Notes: a model not told the origin generated them from the letters alone. A stretch of 55,114 bases of DNA from Nitrospirota bacterium (GCA_014859105.1 JACUUX010000014.1:1-55114), one strand, 5' to 3'; positions 32,857 through 42,458 are shown, counted from the stretch's first letter. Program-made: numbers and translations.

Positions 32857-33867
32857 CTATATTATAGCTTCCTTGATTGTTTTAACGATATTATGAGGCG
32901 TAAGGCCGTAAAGCTTCAATAATTCTTCCGGAGGACCGGAGCACCCGAAGTCGTCTTTTATTCCTATCCTGCAAATTTTAACAGGATGGACTTCAGAAAG
33001 GAGTTCACAAACTGCGCTCCCAAGCCCGCCTATAATCGAATGCTCTTCTGCGGTGACAATCAGTCTGCAGGACTTTGATGTCTCAAGTAATAATTCAGTG
33101 TCAAGTGGCTTTACAGTAGACATATTTATAACACCAACGTCTATTCCGTCATTTCTGAGAATCTCTGAAGCCTCGATTGATTTGTAAACCATAATACCCG
33201 AAGCTATTATATTTGCATCCCTGCCCATGTGGAAAACATGGGCATTCCCAATCTTAAATTCATAATCATCGGGCATAACAGCAGGAACCTTTGCCCTGCC
33301 GAGCCTTACGTAAACAGGACCATAATAATCAGCTATAACGTTGATAACCTTTTTTGTCTCACAGCCGTCTGATGGGACGATTACCGTCATATTTGGAAGT
33401 ACCCTCATAAGTGCAATGTCCTCTACAGCCTGATGAGATGCGCCGTCTTCACCCACTGTAATGCCACTATGTGTTGCAACGAGTTTTACATTGAGTTTTG
33501 AGTAGCATACAGTCTGCCTGATCTGCTCCCAGGCCCTTCCTGTTTCAAAAACTGCAAACGTCGAAGCAAAGGGAAGTTTGCCTGTAAGGGAGAGACCGCT
33601 TGCAGTCCCGATTAGATCCTGTTCTGAAACCCCTAAATTATAAAATCTATCCGGAAATGCCTTTGCAAACTTGCCTGTTTTTGTAGACCCTGACAGGTCT
33701 GCATCAAGAACAACCACCTCTGGCCTCTTTTTCCCCAGTTCTAAAAGGGCTTCTCCATATGCGTCTCTCGTTGCAATAAATCCCCCCTTATTACAGCCTT
33801 TTACTATGGAGAGGGGTGGATTTTGCTTCTCACTTTTTATTTCTGATAAATGTTCTCCAATTTCCAT
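32857..33867 (-). CDS. Transketolase, C-terminal subunit
   Basis: 336 residues, holding the pyrimidine-binding and C-terminal domains of a split transketolase. Visible: TRDAYGEALLELG, VVLDADLSGSTKT, the RFYNLGVSEQDLIGTASGL stretch (RFYNLGVSEQ carries the Glu that activates thiamine diphosphate), ATHSGITVGEDGASHQ and the C-terminal AEEHSIIGGLG. With the adjacent N-terminal subunit it transfers two-carbon units in the pentose phosphate pathway. The first ~30 residues contain NPPLSIVKGCNKGGF, which is a palindromic-repeat insert (33779-33822) and not part of the usual subunit. Confidence 0.93.
   Translation of the reverse strand: MEIGEHLSEIKSEKQNPPLSIVKGCNKGGFIATRDAYGEALLELGKKRPEVVVLDADLSGSTKTGKFAKAFPDRFYNLGVSEQDLIGTASGLSLTGKLPFASTFAVFETGRAWEQIRQTVCYSKLNVKLVATHSGITVGEDGASHQAVEDIALMRVLPNMTVIVPSDGCETKKVINVIADYYGPVYVRLGRAKVPAVMPDDYEFKIGNAHVFHMGRDANIIASGIMVYKSIEASEILRNDGIDVGVINMSTVKPLDTELLLETSKSCRLIVTAEEHSIIGGLGSAVCELLSEVHPVKICRIGIKDDFGCSGPPEELLKLYGLTPHNIVKTIKEAII
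33779..33822. repeat. Palindromic repeat insert at the start of the transketolase subunit gene
   Basis: AATCCCCCC at one end and GGGGTGGATT at the other, with an imperfect centre. Translated on the minus strand as NPPLSIVKGCNKGGF. It has the same form as the insert in the kinase gene at 27649. It lies between the start codon and the conserved TRDAYGEAL. Confidence 0.6.
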
Positions 33868-34697
33868 TAATCCCCGATTTCCTTTAAGGCCATATTTAAT
33901 TCTTCTTGAGTCGGTGCTATTCCATGGTATTGAACCTTTCCTTCAAAAAAGGATACACCTTTGCCTTTCACTGTTCTGGCTACTATCATGGTTGGTTTGC
34001 CTTTAATGGTCTCTGCTTCGTAAAGGGCGTTTGTTATTGCTTTCATGTCATGTCCATTGATATCAATTACATGCCAGCCGAAAGCTTCCCATTTGTCAAC
34101 AATCGGTTCAATATGCATAACGTCACAGCAATATCCATCTATTTGTAACCCGTTGTTATCAATAATTGCACACAAATTATCAAGCCTATAGTGAGAAGAG
34201 GTCATTGCTGCCTCCCACACCTGACCTTCCTGTATTTCACCATCTCCGAGAAGGCAATAGACCCGTGATTTCAGACCGTCAAGCTTCAGACCCATAGCGA
34301 CGCCGTTTGCTATGGAAAGGCCCTGTCCCAGAGAACCCGTGGATATTTCGACTCCCTGCAGCATTTTTGAACACGGATGCCCCTGGAGAGGGCTACCCAG
34401 TTTCCGCAGGGTTTTAAGTAATGACCTGTCGAAATATCCTGACAGGGCAAGAACTGCATACAGAAGCGGGGCAGCATGGCCCTTGGAAAGAATAAACCTG
34501 TCTCTTTCTATCCATTTGGGGTCTTTAGGATTATGCCTCATTTTGTAGAAATATAATGCAGTTACGATATCTGCTGCCGAAAGTGATCCACCTGTATGGC
34601 CAGAGCCGGCATCGGCAAGCATCTTAAGGATTTCTATTCTTAATGTTTTCGCCTTTTTGCTGAGGAAGTTTATATCAGGGGTGTCAGTATGCATCAT
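33867..34697 (-). CDS. Transketolase, N-terminal subunit
   Basis: 276 residues, the thiamine-diphosphate binding half. Motifs: GSGHTGGSLSAADIVTALYF, ERDRFILSKGHAAPLLYA, GSLGQGLSIANGVAMG, and the ThDP-binding GDGEIQEGQVWEAA...NNGLQIDG (G-D-G ... N). Family members work as a heterodimer with the C-terminal subunit. The stop and the next start share one base (33867), so translation is coupled. A four-base overlap also links it to the upstream DUF gene. Confidence 0.94.
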   Translation of the reverse strand: MMHTDTPDINFLSKKAKTLRIEILKMLADAGSGHTGGSLSAADIVTALYFYKMRHNPKDPKWIERDRFILSKGHAAPLLYAVLALSGYFDRSLLKTLRKLGSPLQGHPCSKMLQGVEISTGSLGQGLSIANGVAMGLKLDGLKSRVYCLLGDGEIQEGQVWEAAMTSSHYRLDNLCAIIDNNGLQIDGYCCDVMHIEPIVDKWEAFGWHVIDINGHDMKAITNALYEAETIKGKPTMIVARTVKGKGVSFFEGKVQYHGIAPTQEELNMALKEIGD

Positions 34698-35077
34698 CTG
34701 TTAGCCCTGTTCAATATGTAATTCAGCAGGACGTCATCAAGACTTTTTATTTTTTGGTTCTCATTTTCGATGCTTTCTTCAGGTTGATTTTCTGTCTTTT
34801 CTGAAAATTCTCCTGCCGGATGTTGTTCATCTGTATATTTTCCTGCTAAAAGACCTTTTATCATATCCTTATGCTGTTCCTTCATCATATTTCTGATTTT
34901 TTCCTCACAATCGGCATCTTCAATAATATGTGCATAACTGGTCTTTTTTGAGGCTATGATAGCACCTTTGAAAAAAAGAAGGGTTATTATTACGGGACTA
35001 TTTTTCCCGGTATCCTCTGTCTGAATATGAAATATTTTGTCTTTATAGGATATATTAGTATTATAACCTGCAAGCAT
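34694..35077 (-). CDS. Conserved hypothetical protein with a domain shared by the 44863 gene product
   Basis: 127 residues. The first ~80 form a compact alpha/beta module (MLAGYNTNISYKDKIFHIQT, ITLLFFKGAIIASKKTSYA, then MKEQHKDMIKGLLAGKY). The rest is Glu/Gln/Asn-rich and probably disordered, ending in a short helix (LDDVLLNYILNRANR). I recognise it as a type common in Geobacter and Nitrospirota, of unknown function. A related module opens the 259-residue protein at 44863-45642 (TTKIYLGGKIISKKEVEY...MQNQHEEVLTSL). It overlaps the transketolase gene by 4 bp and heads that operon. Confidence 0.7.
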   Translation of the reverse strand: MLAGYNTNISYKDKIFHIQTEDTGKNSPVIITLLFFKGAIIASKKTSYAHIIEDADCEEKIRNMMKEQHKDMIKGLLAGKYTDEQHPAGEFSEKTENQPEESIENENQKIKSLDDVLLNYILNRANR

Positions 35078-35152
35078 TACTTTAATTTTATTTTAATTAG
35101 TTATTTTGATTTATTATATATACCGTTAATAAAAAAAGAAAGGGTTCAAGAC

Positions 35153-35680
35153 ATGTCCGGCATAGCGATATGGATAACAGGGCTTCCCGGCAGCGGGAAA
35201 AGCACAGTTGCTGACGGATTTAAAAATATTCATCCTGAATTTATAGTTCTGAGAATGGATGAACTGAGAAAGATAGTGACACCCGAACCTGCTTATTCTG
35301 ATCCGGAAAGAGAAATAGTTTACAGGTCACTTGTATATATTGCCAGGACTCTGACGGAACTCGGGCACAATGTAATAATAGATGCGACAGGAAACATGAG
35401 AAGGTGGCGTGAGCTTGCAAGGCAATTCATACCAGGATTTATAGAAGTATATCTAAAATGCCCGATAGAGATATGTATGCAGAGAGAAAAGCAGAGGTTA
35501 GAAACACATGAGGCACCAAAGGAGATATATAAAAAAGGTGCGGCAGGCTGGCCTGTCCCTGGCATTGTTGTACCCTATGAAGAACCGCTTAACCCTGAGA
35601 TAACAATTGAAACAGATAAGACTTTACTGAAGGAGACAATAGCGCGTATAGATAAGGAAATATCAAAGCTTAAATCCTGA
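35153..35680 (+). CDS. cysC: Adenylylsulfate kinase-like protein
   Basis: 175 residues from the ATG at 35153, which has GAAAGGG upstream. An in-frame extension to 35027 lacks such a site. Walker A is GLPGSGKSTVAD. The later FIEVYLKCPIEICMQRE and VPYEEPLNPEITIET match APS kinase (CysC), which phosphorylates adenylylsulfate to PAPS. The lid segment (THEAPKEIYKKGAAGWPVPG) is divergent, and motifs such as the DGD...R of classical CysC read RMDELRK, so a related kinase with another substrate is possible. It stands alone on the plus strand, and its 3' end overlaps lptD by 11 bp, convergent. Confidence 0.7.
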   Translation: MSGIAIWITGLPGSGKSTVADGFKNIHPEFIVLRMDELRKIVTPEPAYSDPEREIVYRSLVYIARTLTELGHNVIIDATGNMRRWRELARQFIPGFIEVYLKCPIEICMQREKQRLETHEAPKEIYKKGAAGWPVPGIVVPYEEPLNPEITIETDKTLLKETIARIDKEISKLKS

Positions 35681-37622
35681 TGTTCTTGGTAATCCCTTTT
35701 AATTCAATCATTATGCCTATGTTAAAATCATCCGGTCTTTTATTAAACAGTATATTGAAACCCCAGCATTGTCTTATATATTTCAAATTCATTGTAATAT
35801 CCTTTGCCTCTTTTTCCTTTGCATCATACCAGATTCTTGTTTCTAAAAATAGGGGTTTATATGGATTTATCCCAATCCCTGCATTATAGAATGCTATATC
35901 CTCTTCCCTGTTATATCTCTGTGAGGCCAAGATTATAGCATTGAAGATGTTAACAGAAAGATCGGAATTTATGCTTTCAACTTTTCCCTTATGGACATCG
36001 TAATCTGTTTCGAGGCGTAAAGATATCGGCTTTTTTATACCGACCTCAACCTTGAACGGCTGAAATGCTCTATCTCCATGGTAAGAGTCAAAGCCCTGTG
36101 AAGCCCTTATAACAAGTAATTCTCTCCCATACCTGTTAGTTATCCTGTTAAGCAACGAAACCTCTACAAGGGATTTTTTTTTAAAAAGTTCTGTTGAATC
36201 AAATAAGGGAAGATCATTTCCTGAAATAGCAACAAATGTATAACTTAGAGAAGGCTCTAGTAGATGTGTAAATAATCTATATCTTTTTATGAGTCTCGTG
36301 TTTGCCTTGATATTATATCCCAGGCTTTCCCTGCGGAGGATGTTGCCTTCATTATATCGTTGAAGAGAATATACTGTTTCCCTGAGACCGAGTGTCTGTG
36401 CAATTATAATATCATTTCCAAAGGCATGGAATATTTTCGGGTAAATATCCAATCTCTGTCCGTAAATACCTTCTTCCCGCCAGAAATTCGACAGAGTTGC
36501 AGCGGAAGAAAATAAAATGCTGCCTACATTTGTTGGGTTAAGTATAAAACCTGTTTCAGGCAATTTCTGGGGGACTGGCAGATTCTTTTCTTTCAGATCT
36601 ATCCAGTATTGAGAAAGAAGGTAAGCACGTGAATTATCAAAGGAAACGGAGACTTCCCCATTTGATTCAAGGAAGCGGTTGGTGCGGACCTCGATATTAT
36701 CGGTAAACTCTCTGTAATAATCCTTTTCGTTTATATAATTTATATTAAGAAACCCGTTGATTTTCTCTGAAGGTCTGTGTTCATGACGCATCCTTATCTC
36801 ATAGAAATCTTTTTTAAGTTCCCTGTCTCTCAAGTGATAAAACCACCACCTGCCTTTTGCATCAAATGGTTCTATATATCTGTATTCGATTCCCTTACCT
36901 AAACCCCTCTTCGTGTAGTAATCCATATTAACGGTTAGATCCCGGTTTTCTGCGATTGCCCAGTAGAAAGGAATGTTTAAGTTAAATCCTCTTGATTCAC
37001 TTTGCCCTATCAAAAAGGTTAGAAATCCTGTCTTTCTCTCTGTCTGTATAGGTGCCCGGAAATAGGGCGTGTAGAGAACCGGAATATTTTTAATACGAAA
37101 AGTTACATTCCTTGCCTTGAGATGTTCCCCGATTACGACATCTATGTCTTTTCCCCTGAAACACCAAGCCGGGACAGGGCCATCACAGGTTGTAAAAGCA
37201 GCTTCAGGGCTCGAGTAATGTTTATCCCCCTTTTTTTCAATCGTTCCCCCTGAAATATGGTAATTGTCATTTTTAAAGAGGATTTCTGCATCATAAATTA
37301 TGCCTGTCCTGGCATCAAGGTTTAATTCTGCCTTAGTCGCTATAATTGATACATCTTTATCATTGTAAATGAACGATCCTGTAGCTGTGACTTCAGATGT
37401 CTTCTCGTTATATATTATTTCATCGGCTCCGATACTTATATCAACTTTCTTTATTTTTACATTATCTTTTGCGATATATGTAAAGGTCTCCTGATTATAT
37501 TCGAGGGTATCCGAAGTTATGGTGGTTGCGTCTTCTGCAGAGCAGCATGTAGATATCGGCAAATAGAAGACAGAGAAGAATAAAACAAGGATTATAAGTT
37601 TTTTATTTTTTCCATGCCTCAC
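35670..37622 (-). CDS. lptD: LPS-assembly protein LptD
   Basis: 650 residues. The signal peptide (LIILVLFFSVFYLPISTCC) is followed by an OstA/LptA-like N-terminal domain (DTLEYNQETFTYIAKDNVKI, GTIEKKGDKHY, TTCDGPVPAWCFRG). A long beta-barrel follows with alternating aromatic and polar strands, ending in a conserved region (LGYNIKANTRL, GFDSYHGDRAFQPFKVE). It inserts lipopolysaccharide into the outer leaflet, so the cell has an outer membrane with LPS-like lipid. It is last in the trpB-trpA-accD-folC-lptD run, with a 7-bp gap after folC. Confidence 0.9.
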   Translation of the reverse strand: MRHGKNKKLIILVLFFSVFYLPISTCCSAEDATTITSDTLEYNQETFTYIAKDNVKIKKVDISIGADEIIYNEKTSEVTATGSFIYNDKDVSIIATKAELNLDARTGIIYDAEILFKNDNYHISGGTIEKKGDKHYSSPEAAFTTCDGPVPAWCFRGKDIDVVIGEHLKARNVTFRIKNIPVLYTPYFRAPIQTERKTGFLTFLIGQSESRGFNLNIPFYWAIAENRDLTVNMDYYTKRGLGKGIEYRYIEPFDAKGRWWFYHLRDRELKKDFYEIRMRHEHRPSEKINGFLNINYINEKDYYREFTDNIEVRTNRFLESNGEVSVSFDNSRAYLLSQYWIDLKEKNLPVPQKLPETGFILNPTNVGSILFSSAATLSNFWREEGIYGQRLDIYPKIFHAFGNDIIIAQTLGLRETVYSLQRYNEGNILRRESLGYNIKANTRLIKRYRLFTHLLEPSLSYTFVAISGNDLPLFDSTELFKKKSLVEVSLLNRITNRYGRELLVIRASQGFDSYHGDRAFQPFKVEVGIKKPISLRLETDYDVHKGKVESINSDLSVNIFNAIILASQRYNREEDIAFYNAGIGINPYKPLFLETRIWYDAKEKEAKDITMNLKYIRQCWGFNILFNKRPDDFNIGIMIELKGITKNIRI

Positions 37623-37629
37623 TGATGAA

Positions 37630-39111
37630 CTATTCCCTCAGCGTAGTAAGTATACCCTTTGAACCTAACACCTCTTTCGCTTCACCAATAGTATAAAATG
37701 AGCCCGTAATAACAATAAGCGATGAATCATTTAATGCCGCTTCTTTTGCTTTTCCAAGTGCATCTTTGACTGTCGGGACAATCTTTATATTGAAAAAACC
37801 CATAGACTCTGCAATCCCGGCGAGTTTTTCAGGAGTAGCCGCCCTGCTGTATGCTGGAGAAGTGAGTATAATCTCTGAAGCAACTGTCAATAAAGGCTCC
37901 ATTACTCCCTTTATATCTTTATCAGACATGATGCCGAGGACTATTATAATTTTTTTAAATTTATCCATGAAAACTTTCTTAATTGATATTGAGATAGCCT
38001 CTGAAGCAGCAGGGTTGTGTGCACCGTCAATAAGAATTAAAGGCTGGCCTTCAATAATTTCAAGCCTTCCGGGCCATTTTACATTTTTAAGACCATTTCT
38101 GATGAAGTGAGACCAATTCGGATTGAGAGGTTTATTGTCCCCCTCACCCTTACCCTCTCCCGCCAGTGGAGAGGGTAAATCCCCTCTTGAGAGGGGTGCA
38201 GGGGTGTGTTCCCCTACTTCGACAGTAACCCCTTGACTTTCCCCTCCCTTGATGGGAGGGGTTGGGGAGGGTGAAAATTTAGAATTTATTTTATTAGAGA
38301 TGATTTTAACAGTTTTTATTGCAACAGAAGCGTTCTCCATCTGGTGCAGGCCTATCAGAGGTAACTCTAAATCATTGAGCATGGAGTCGTTATCTCTGTA
38401 ATCGAAGCTTATCCCTGATAAATCTTCTTTTTTCAGTGCCGTAAAAAAATTTCTGCCATAGATGTACAATTCAGCATCTTTTTCCTCTGCTTTCCTTTTA
38501 ATAACATCCATTGCCTCCGGATCCTGAGAGGAAACTAAAACGGGTATGCCTTTTTTTATAATTCCTGCCTTTTCATTAGCTATTTCTTTCAGTGATCTGC
38601 CGAGGAATTCTTTATGGTCGAAGCTTATGTTTGTTATTACGGATACCTCGGGCATGATGATGTTTGTAGCGTCAAGCCTGCCTCCCATGCCCACTTCTAT
38701 CACCGCTATATCAATATTTTTTCTTTTGAAATAAAGCATGGCCATTGCGGTTACCACTTCGAAAAATGTAGGATAAAAGTCCCCGATCTTCGTTGTAATA
38801 TCTTTAATTTCATCGGTAAGGTTAATAACCTCATGTCCGGATATTTCTTCTCCGTTAACTTTAATCCTCTCTGTAAAATTGATGAGATGGGGGGATGTAA
38901 AGAGGCCAACCTTAAGGCCTGCAGTTTGAAATATAGCTGCAATTATTGCTGAAGTCGACCCCTTGCCGTTTGTACCTGCTACATGTACAGAAAGAAAAGA
39001 CAAATGAGGATTCGCAAAGGCTGACATAAGTTGTGTTATATTTTCAAGCCCGAATTTGATCCCGTATTTCCGTAGATTATAGAGATAATTAATAGTCTCG
39101 CTGTAGCTCAT
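37630..39111 (-). CDS. folC: Dihydrofolate/folylpolyglutamate synthase with a large repeat insert
   Basis: 493 residues against the usual ~430. It adds glutamate to folates (and possibly to dihydropteroate). Motifs: HVAGTNGKGSTSAIIAAI (P-loop), GMGGRLDATNI, ITNISFDHKEFLGRSLKEIA, AGIIKKGIPV, and LIDGAHNPAASEA. The excess is about 50 residues, rich in Pro, Gly and Ser (PSPTPPIKGGESQG, PAPLSRGDLPSPLAGEG), encoded by several GC-rich palindromes between the two domains. The frame is kept and the motifs on both sides are intact, so the enzyme is probably active. It overlaps the accD stop by 4 bp. Confidence 0.93.
   Translation of the reverse strand: MSYSETINYLYNLRKYGIKFGLENITQLMSAFANPHLSFLSVHVAGTNGKGSTSAIIAAIFQTAGLKVGLFTSPHLINFTERIKVNGEEISGHEVINLTDEIKDITTKIGDFYPTFFEVVTAMAMLYFKRKNIDIAVIEVGMGGRLDATNIIMPEVSVITNISFDHKEFLGRSLKEIANEKAGIIKKGIPVLVSSQDPEAMDVIKRKAEEKDAELYIYGRNFFTALKKEDLSGISFDYRDNDSMLNDLELPLIGLHQMENASVAIKTVKIISNKINSKFSPSPTPPIKGGESQGVTVEVGEHTPAPLSRGDLPSPLAGEGKGEGDNKPLNPNWSHFIRNGLKNVKWPGRLEIIEGQPLILIDGAHNPAASEAISISIKKVFMDKFKKIIIVLGIMSDKDIKGVMEPLLTVASEIILTSPAYSRAATPEKLAGIAESMGFFNIKIVPTVKDALGKAKEAALNDSSLIVITGSFYTIGEAKEVLGSKGILTTLRE
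38135..38280. repeat. Cluster of GC-rich palindromes inside folC
   Basis: At least three adjacent units of the CCCCTC.../...GAGGGG family: CCCTCTCCCGCCAGTGGAGAGGG, written as arms CCCTCTCC and GGAGAGGG, then CCCCTCTTGAGAGGGG and CCCCTCCCTTGATGGGAGGGG. All are read through as coding sequence. The same units occur outside genes at 50557 and 54871. Confidence 0.85.
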
Positions 39112-39941
39112 AAAAGAAGTTCGAAAAGCTTTGCGAGTTTTTCCCTGAGGTTTTTTCTGTCAACGACTAAATCTATAAGTCCATGTTCAAGAAGTAAATC
39201 CGCCCTCTGAAAGGCATCAGGGAGCGGTTGCTTAATGGTCTGTTCTATGACTCTCGGCCCTGCGAAGCCGATCAAGCTCTTGGGCTCTGCGATAATTATA
39301 TCTCCTATTGTTGCAAAGCTTGCGGTAACGCCGCCGAATGTAGGGTCACATAAAATTGATATGTAAAGAATGCCGTTTTCCTTCAGCCTGCTTATAGAGG
39401 CAGCAACTTTTGCCATCTGCATGAGGGAAAAGATGCCTTCCTGCATCCTTGCACCTCCAGAGGAAGTAACAGTAATGAGCGGTAGTTTTTTTTCTATCGC
39501 CCTTTCTGCTGCCCTGGAGACCTTCTCACCCACAACAGAGCCCATGCTTCCGCCCATAAAAGAAAAGTCCATTATAACAAGACTGACTGGACAACCCTTT
39601 ATAAGTGCATCCCCTGAAATCACAGCTTCTTTAAGTCCGCTTTTTTTCTGGTTTTCCTTTAATCTGTCCTTATAAGATATTCTGTCGTTAAAATTAAGGG
39701 GATCAAGTGATACAATATTTTCATCAAATTCGATGAAACTACCTTCGTCAACAAGAAGCTTAAGCCGGTAGCGTGCACTGATCCTGAAATGATAATTGCA
39801 CTTGGGGCATACACTGAGGTTTCTGTCTATCTCTTTTTTATAAACAATCTCCCTGCAGTTGTCACATTTAACCCAGAGACCTTCCTGTATCTTACCCTTT
39901 TTATCAGTTCTTAATTCCTTTGTCTTTTTAAACCATGCCAT
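39108..39941 (-). CDS. accD: Acetyl-CoA carboxylase carboxyltransferase subunit beta
   Basis: 277 residues. A zinc ribbon has Cys26, Cys29, Cys45 and Cys48 (CDNC...CPKC). The crotonase-fold carboxyltransferase part has MDFSFMGGSMGSVVGEK, TSSGGARMQEG and GFAGPRVIEQT. It is the partner of AccA encoded at 23607-24590. The gene lies between trpA (15 bp upstream) and folC (4-bp overlap), a common accD-folC arrangement. Confidence 0.96.
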   Translation of the reverse strand: MAWFKKTKELRTDKKGKIQEGLWVKCDNCREIVYKKEIDRNLSVCPKCNYHFRISARYRLKLLVDEGSFIEFDENIVSLDPLNFNDRISYKDRLKENQKKSGLKEAVISGDALIKGCPVSLVIMDFSFMGGSMGSVVGEKVSRAAERAIEKKLPLITVTSSGGARMQEGIFSLMQMAKVAASISRLKENGILYISILCDPTFGGVTASFATIGDIIIAEPKSLIGFAGPRVIEQTIKQPLPDAFQRADLLLEHGLIDLVVDRKNLREKLAKLFELLL

Positions 39942-39956
39942 TTTCTACCTTCTTTA

Positions 39957-40736
39957 TCATTTTATTGCTTCTCTGAGGCTGATAAGGTAATTTTTCAGAT
40001 CGTCGGGATTTTCATGAAGTTTTTTGATTATTGCACTTCCAACTATAACACCGTCCGAAACTGCCGCTACTGCTGATGCTTCCGTGGGTGCAGAGACACC
40101 AAACCCCACAGCAACAGGTTTGTCGGTATATTTCCTTATTTTCGGTATCAATAAATCCATGGAGCCGTCAAGTAGAAGTGAAGAGCCGGTTATGCCTGTT
40201 ATCGAGACATAATAAATAAATCCACTCGATGCCTTTGCCACCTTCTTTATCCTGTCTTCGGTTGATGTAGGTGCAAGAAGGAATATTGTATCAAGCGACG
40301 CCTTTCTTGCATGCTTTATAAAATCTCCAGCTTCGTCAGGAGGTAAATCAGGGACAATCACTCCGTCAATACCCGAGTTTCTGGCGTCTCTAATAAAATC
40401 GTCAATGCCATATTTAAATACAGGATTGAAATATGTCATAAGCACTATGGGTATCCTGATTCTCTGTCTTATATCTTTTACAAAAGAAATGACCTTTTTC
40501 AGGGTTACACCATTTTTCAAAGACCTCTCGGAAGCACGCTGAATTGTTGGGCCGTCTGCAAGCGGGTCTGAAAAAGGCACACCCAGTTCGACTATATCCG
40601 CTCCACACACTTCAAATAAAAGCAAAATGTCTCTCGTTTTATCCAGAGACGGGTCTCCTGCCATAACATAGGGAATGAATGCCTTCTTGCCCTCTTTTTT
40701 TGATTTTTTAAATGCCTCTTCAATTCTTGATTTCAT
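39957..40736 (-). CDS. trpA: Tryptophan synthase alpha chain
   Basis: 259 residues, a TIM barrel that cleaves indole-3-glycerol phosphate to indole. The catalytic Glu lies in [18 protein letters not shown], and the catalytic Asp in [13 protein letters not shown]. Further landmarks are [21 protein letters not shown] and VAVGFGVS. It overlaps trpB by ATGA, which fits assembly of the alpha2beta2 complex that channels indole. Confidence 0.97.
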   Translation of the reverse strand: MKSRIEEAFKKSKKEGKKAFIPYVMAGDPSLDKTRDILLLFEVCGADIVELGVPFSDPLADGPTIQRASERSLKNGVTLKKVISFVKDIRQRIRIPIVLMTYFNPVFKYGIDDFIRDARNSGIDGVIVPDLPPDEAGDFIKHARKASLDTIFLLAPTSTEDRIKKVAKASSGFIYYVSITGITGSSLLLDGSMDLLIPKIRKYTDKPVAVGFGVSAPTEASAVAAVSDGVIVGSAIIKKLHENPDDLKNYLISLREAIK

Positions 40737-41935
40737 ATTACAATGCCCTTGATATTTGCAACATGCTGCACATCCTTATCCCCGCGTCCGGAAAGGTTTA
40801 CTATGATAATTTTATCTCTGGAAAGTCCCGGGGCAAGTTTTACAACCTCTGCGAGTGCATGGGCAGATTCAAGTGCGGGGATAATGCCTTCCTTTTCTGA
40901 TAAAAGCTCGAAACTTGCTAATGCTTCGGCATCTGTTGCATATGTATACCGGACACGTCCTCTGTCTCTCAGGAAAGAATGCTCCGGGCCTATAGAGGCG
41001 TAATCAAGGCCTGCTGATATGGAATGTGTTCCGAGGACATTACCATCGTCATCCTGCAAGAGATAACTCTTGCATCCCTGGAATACTCCAATCGAACCGC
41101 CTGCAAACCTCGCAGCATGTTCCCCCGTTTGTATACCTTTCCCTCCGGCTTCAACCCCTATCATCTTAATATTTTCACCTAAAAATTCATAGAAAAGTCC
41201 CATAGCATTACTTCCACCACCAACACAGGCTATAAGGTAATCGGGGAGTCTCCCTTCAGCATCGAGTATCTGCTTCCTCGTTTCCCTGCCGATGACCGAC
41301 TGGAATTCTCTTACTAAAAGCGGGAAAGGATGTGGCCCGAATACTGTGCCCAGGACATAATGGGTTGTTCTAACATTGGTCGTCCAGTCACGCAAAGCTT
41401 CGTTGATTGCGTCCTTTAATGTTTTTGAACCTGTAGGTACTTCTGTGACCTTCGCACCGAGAAGTCTCATCCTGAATACATTCAATGCCTGCCTTTTCAT
41501 ATCCTCTGTTCCCATATAAATCTCACAATCGAGGCCTGTGAGTGCTGCACCGGTGGCGGTAGCTACCCCATGCTGCCCGGCACCTGTCTCTGCAATAACT
41601 CTTTTTTTGCCCATCTTCTTTGCAAGCAGTGTCTGCCCCACAGCATTATTTATTTTGTGTGCACCGGTATGTGCGAGGTCTTCGCGCTTAAGATATACTT
41701 TTGCTCCTCCAAGATGTTCTGTAAGACGCTTTGCATAATAAAGCGGTGTGGGCCTGCCTATATAAGTTTTCTGCAGATGTCTGAGTTCGTTCAGGAAATT
41801 CCCATCTTTTCTAGAATACCGGAATGCATCCTCAAGCTCTTTGAGTGCAGGCATAAGGGTTTCTGGCACAAAACGGCCACCATATAAACCAAAATAGCCT
41901 TTTCTGTCAGGTAATTTTTTTATATTATCCTCCAA
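40733..41935 (-). CDS. trpB: Tryptophan synthase beta chain
   Basis: 400 residues, joins indole and serine using pyridoxal phosphate. [12 protein letters not shown], the PLP lysine in [24 protein letters not shown] and the phosphate loop VGGGSNAMG are all present. It is of the classical TrpB1 type. The first gene of the trpB-trpA-accD-folC-lptD operon. No leader peptide or attenuator could be identified in the 92 bp upstream. Confidence 0.97.
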   Translation of the reverse strand: MEDNIKKLPDRKGYFGLYGGRFVPETLMPALKELEDAFRYSRKDGNFLNELRHLQKTYIGRPTPLYYAKRLTEHLGGAKVYLKREDLAHTGAHKINNAVGQTLLAKKMGKKRVIAETGAGQHGVATATGAALTGLDCEIYMGTEDMKRQALNVFRMRLLGAKVTEVPTGSKTLKDAINEALRDWTTNVRTTHYVLGTVFGPHPFPLLVREFQSVIGRETRKQILDAEGRLPDYLIACVGGGSNAMGLFYEFLGENIKMIGVEAGGKGIQTGEHAARFAGGSIGVFQGCKSYLLQDDDGNVLGTHSISAGLDYASIGPEHSFLRDRGRVRYTYATDAEALASFELLSEKEGIIPALESAHALAEVVKLAPGLSRDKIIIVNLSGRGDKDVQHVANIKGIVI

Positions 41936-41998
41936 TTTTCTAAATGGTTATTATAGCCCATATATAAATATTACACAAAATGAACCTGTTCATAAAAT

Positions 41999-42028
41999 TT
42001 GACAGACAAGAGATGATATTTTTATACT
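41999..42028 (+). promoter_or_regulatory. Promoter of the DUF3842 gene, predicting a leaderless mRNA
   Basis: TTGACA (41999-42004), an 18-bp spacer and TATACT (42023-42028). The GTG start follows after six bases (42035), with no room for a Shine-Dalgarno. Confidence 0.7.
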
Positions 42029-42034
42029 TATCTT

Positions 42035-42457
42035 GTGTTTAAAATAGCTGTGGTTGATGGCCAGGGAGGCGGAATCGGAAGCCTTGTTGTCAAAAGGTTG
42101 AGGGATGAATTTGGAGACCAGATCGAAATCCTTGCTCTCGGTACAAATGCTGCTGCAACCTCAGCAATGATGAAATCCAGGGCAAACAAAGGAGCAACCG
42201 GGGAGAACTCTATTGTCTGGAATGCAGGCAGGATAAATATGGTTATAGGGCCTCTCAGCATCGTTCTTCCTAATGCCATGCTTGGAGAATTGACGCCAAA
42301 AATGGCTGAGGCTATTGCATCATCCAGCGCAAAAAAAATTCTTCTGCCGTTAAACCAGGAAGGGATAGATGTAATAGGTGTTGAAAAAGAGCCACTACCC
42401 CACCTGATAGAGAAAATTCTCGAAATTGTCAGGCATGAAGTAGGAAAGGAGAAGTAG
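42035..42457 (+). CDS. DUF3842 family protein
   Basis: 140 residues beginning FKIAVVDGQGGGIGSLVVK, a Rossmann-like nucleotide-binding start (GQGGGIG), followed by ALGTNAAATSAMMKSRANKG and NMVIGPLSIVLPNAMLGE. It matches DUF3842, a family common in anaerobes and often found next to CooT-like genes. Biochemical function is unknown. The GTG at 42035 is the only plausible start before the motif. The CooT-like gene follows with one base between stop and ATG. Confidence 0.85.
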   Translation: MFKIAVVDGQGGGIGSLVVKRLRDEFGDQIEILALGTNAAATSAMMKSRANKGATGENSIVWNAGRINMVIGPLSIVLPNAMLGELTPKMAEAIASSSAKKILLPLNQEGIDVIGVEKEPLPHLIEKILEIVRHEVGKEK

Positions 42458-42458
42458 T

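Noticed and set aside
35027-35152. N-terminal extension of the APS-kinase-like protein
   Set aside because: No Shine-Dalgarno before the upstream start. The ATG at 35153 has GAAAGGG and directly precedes the P-loop.
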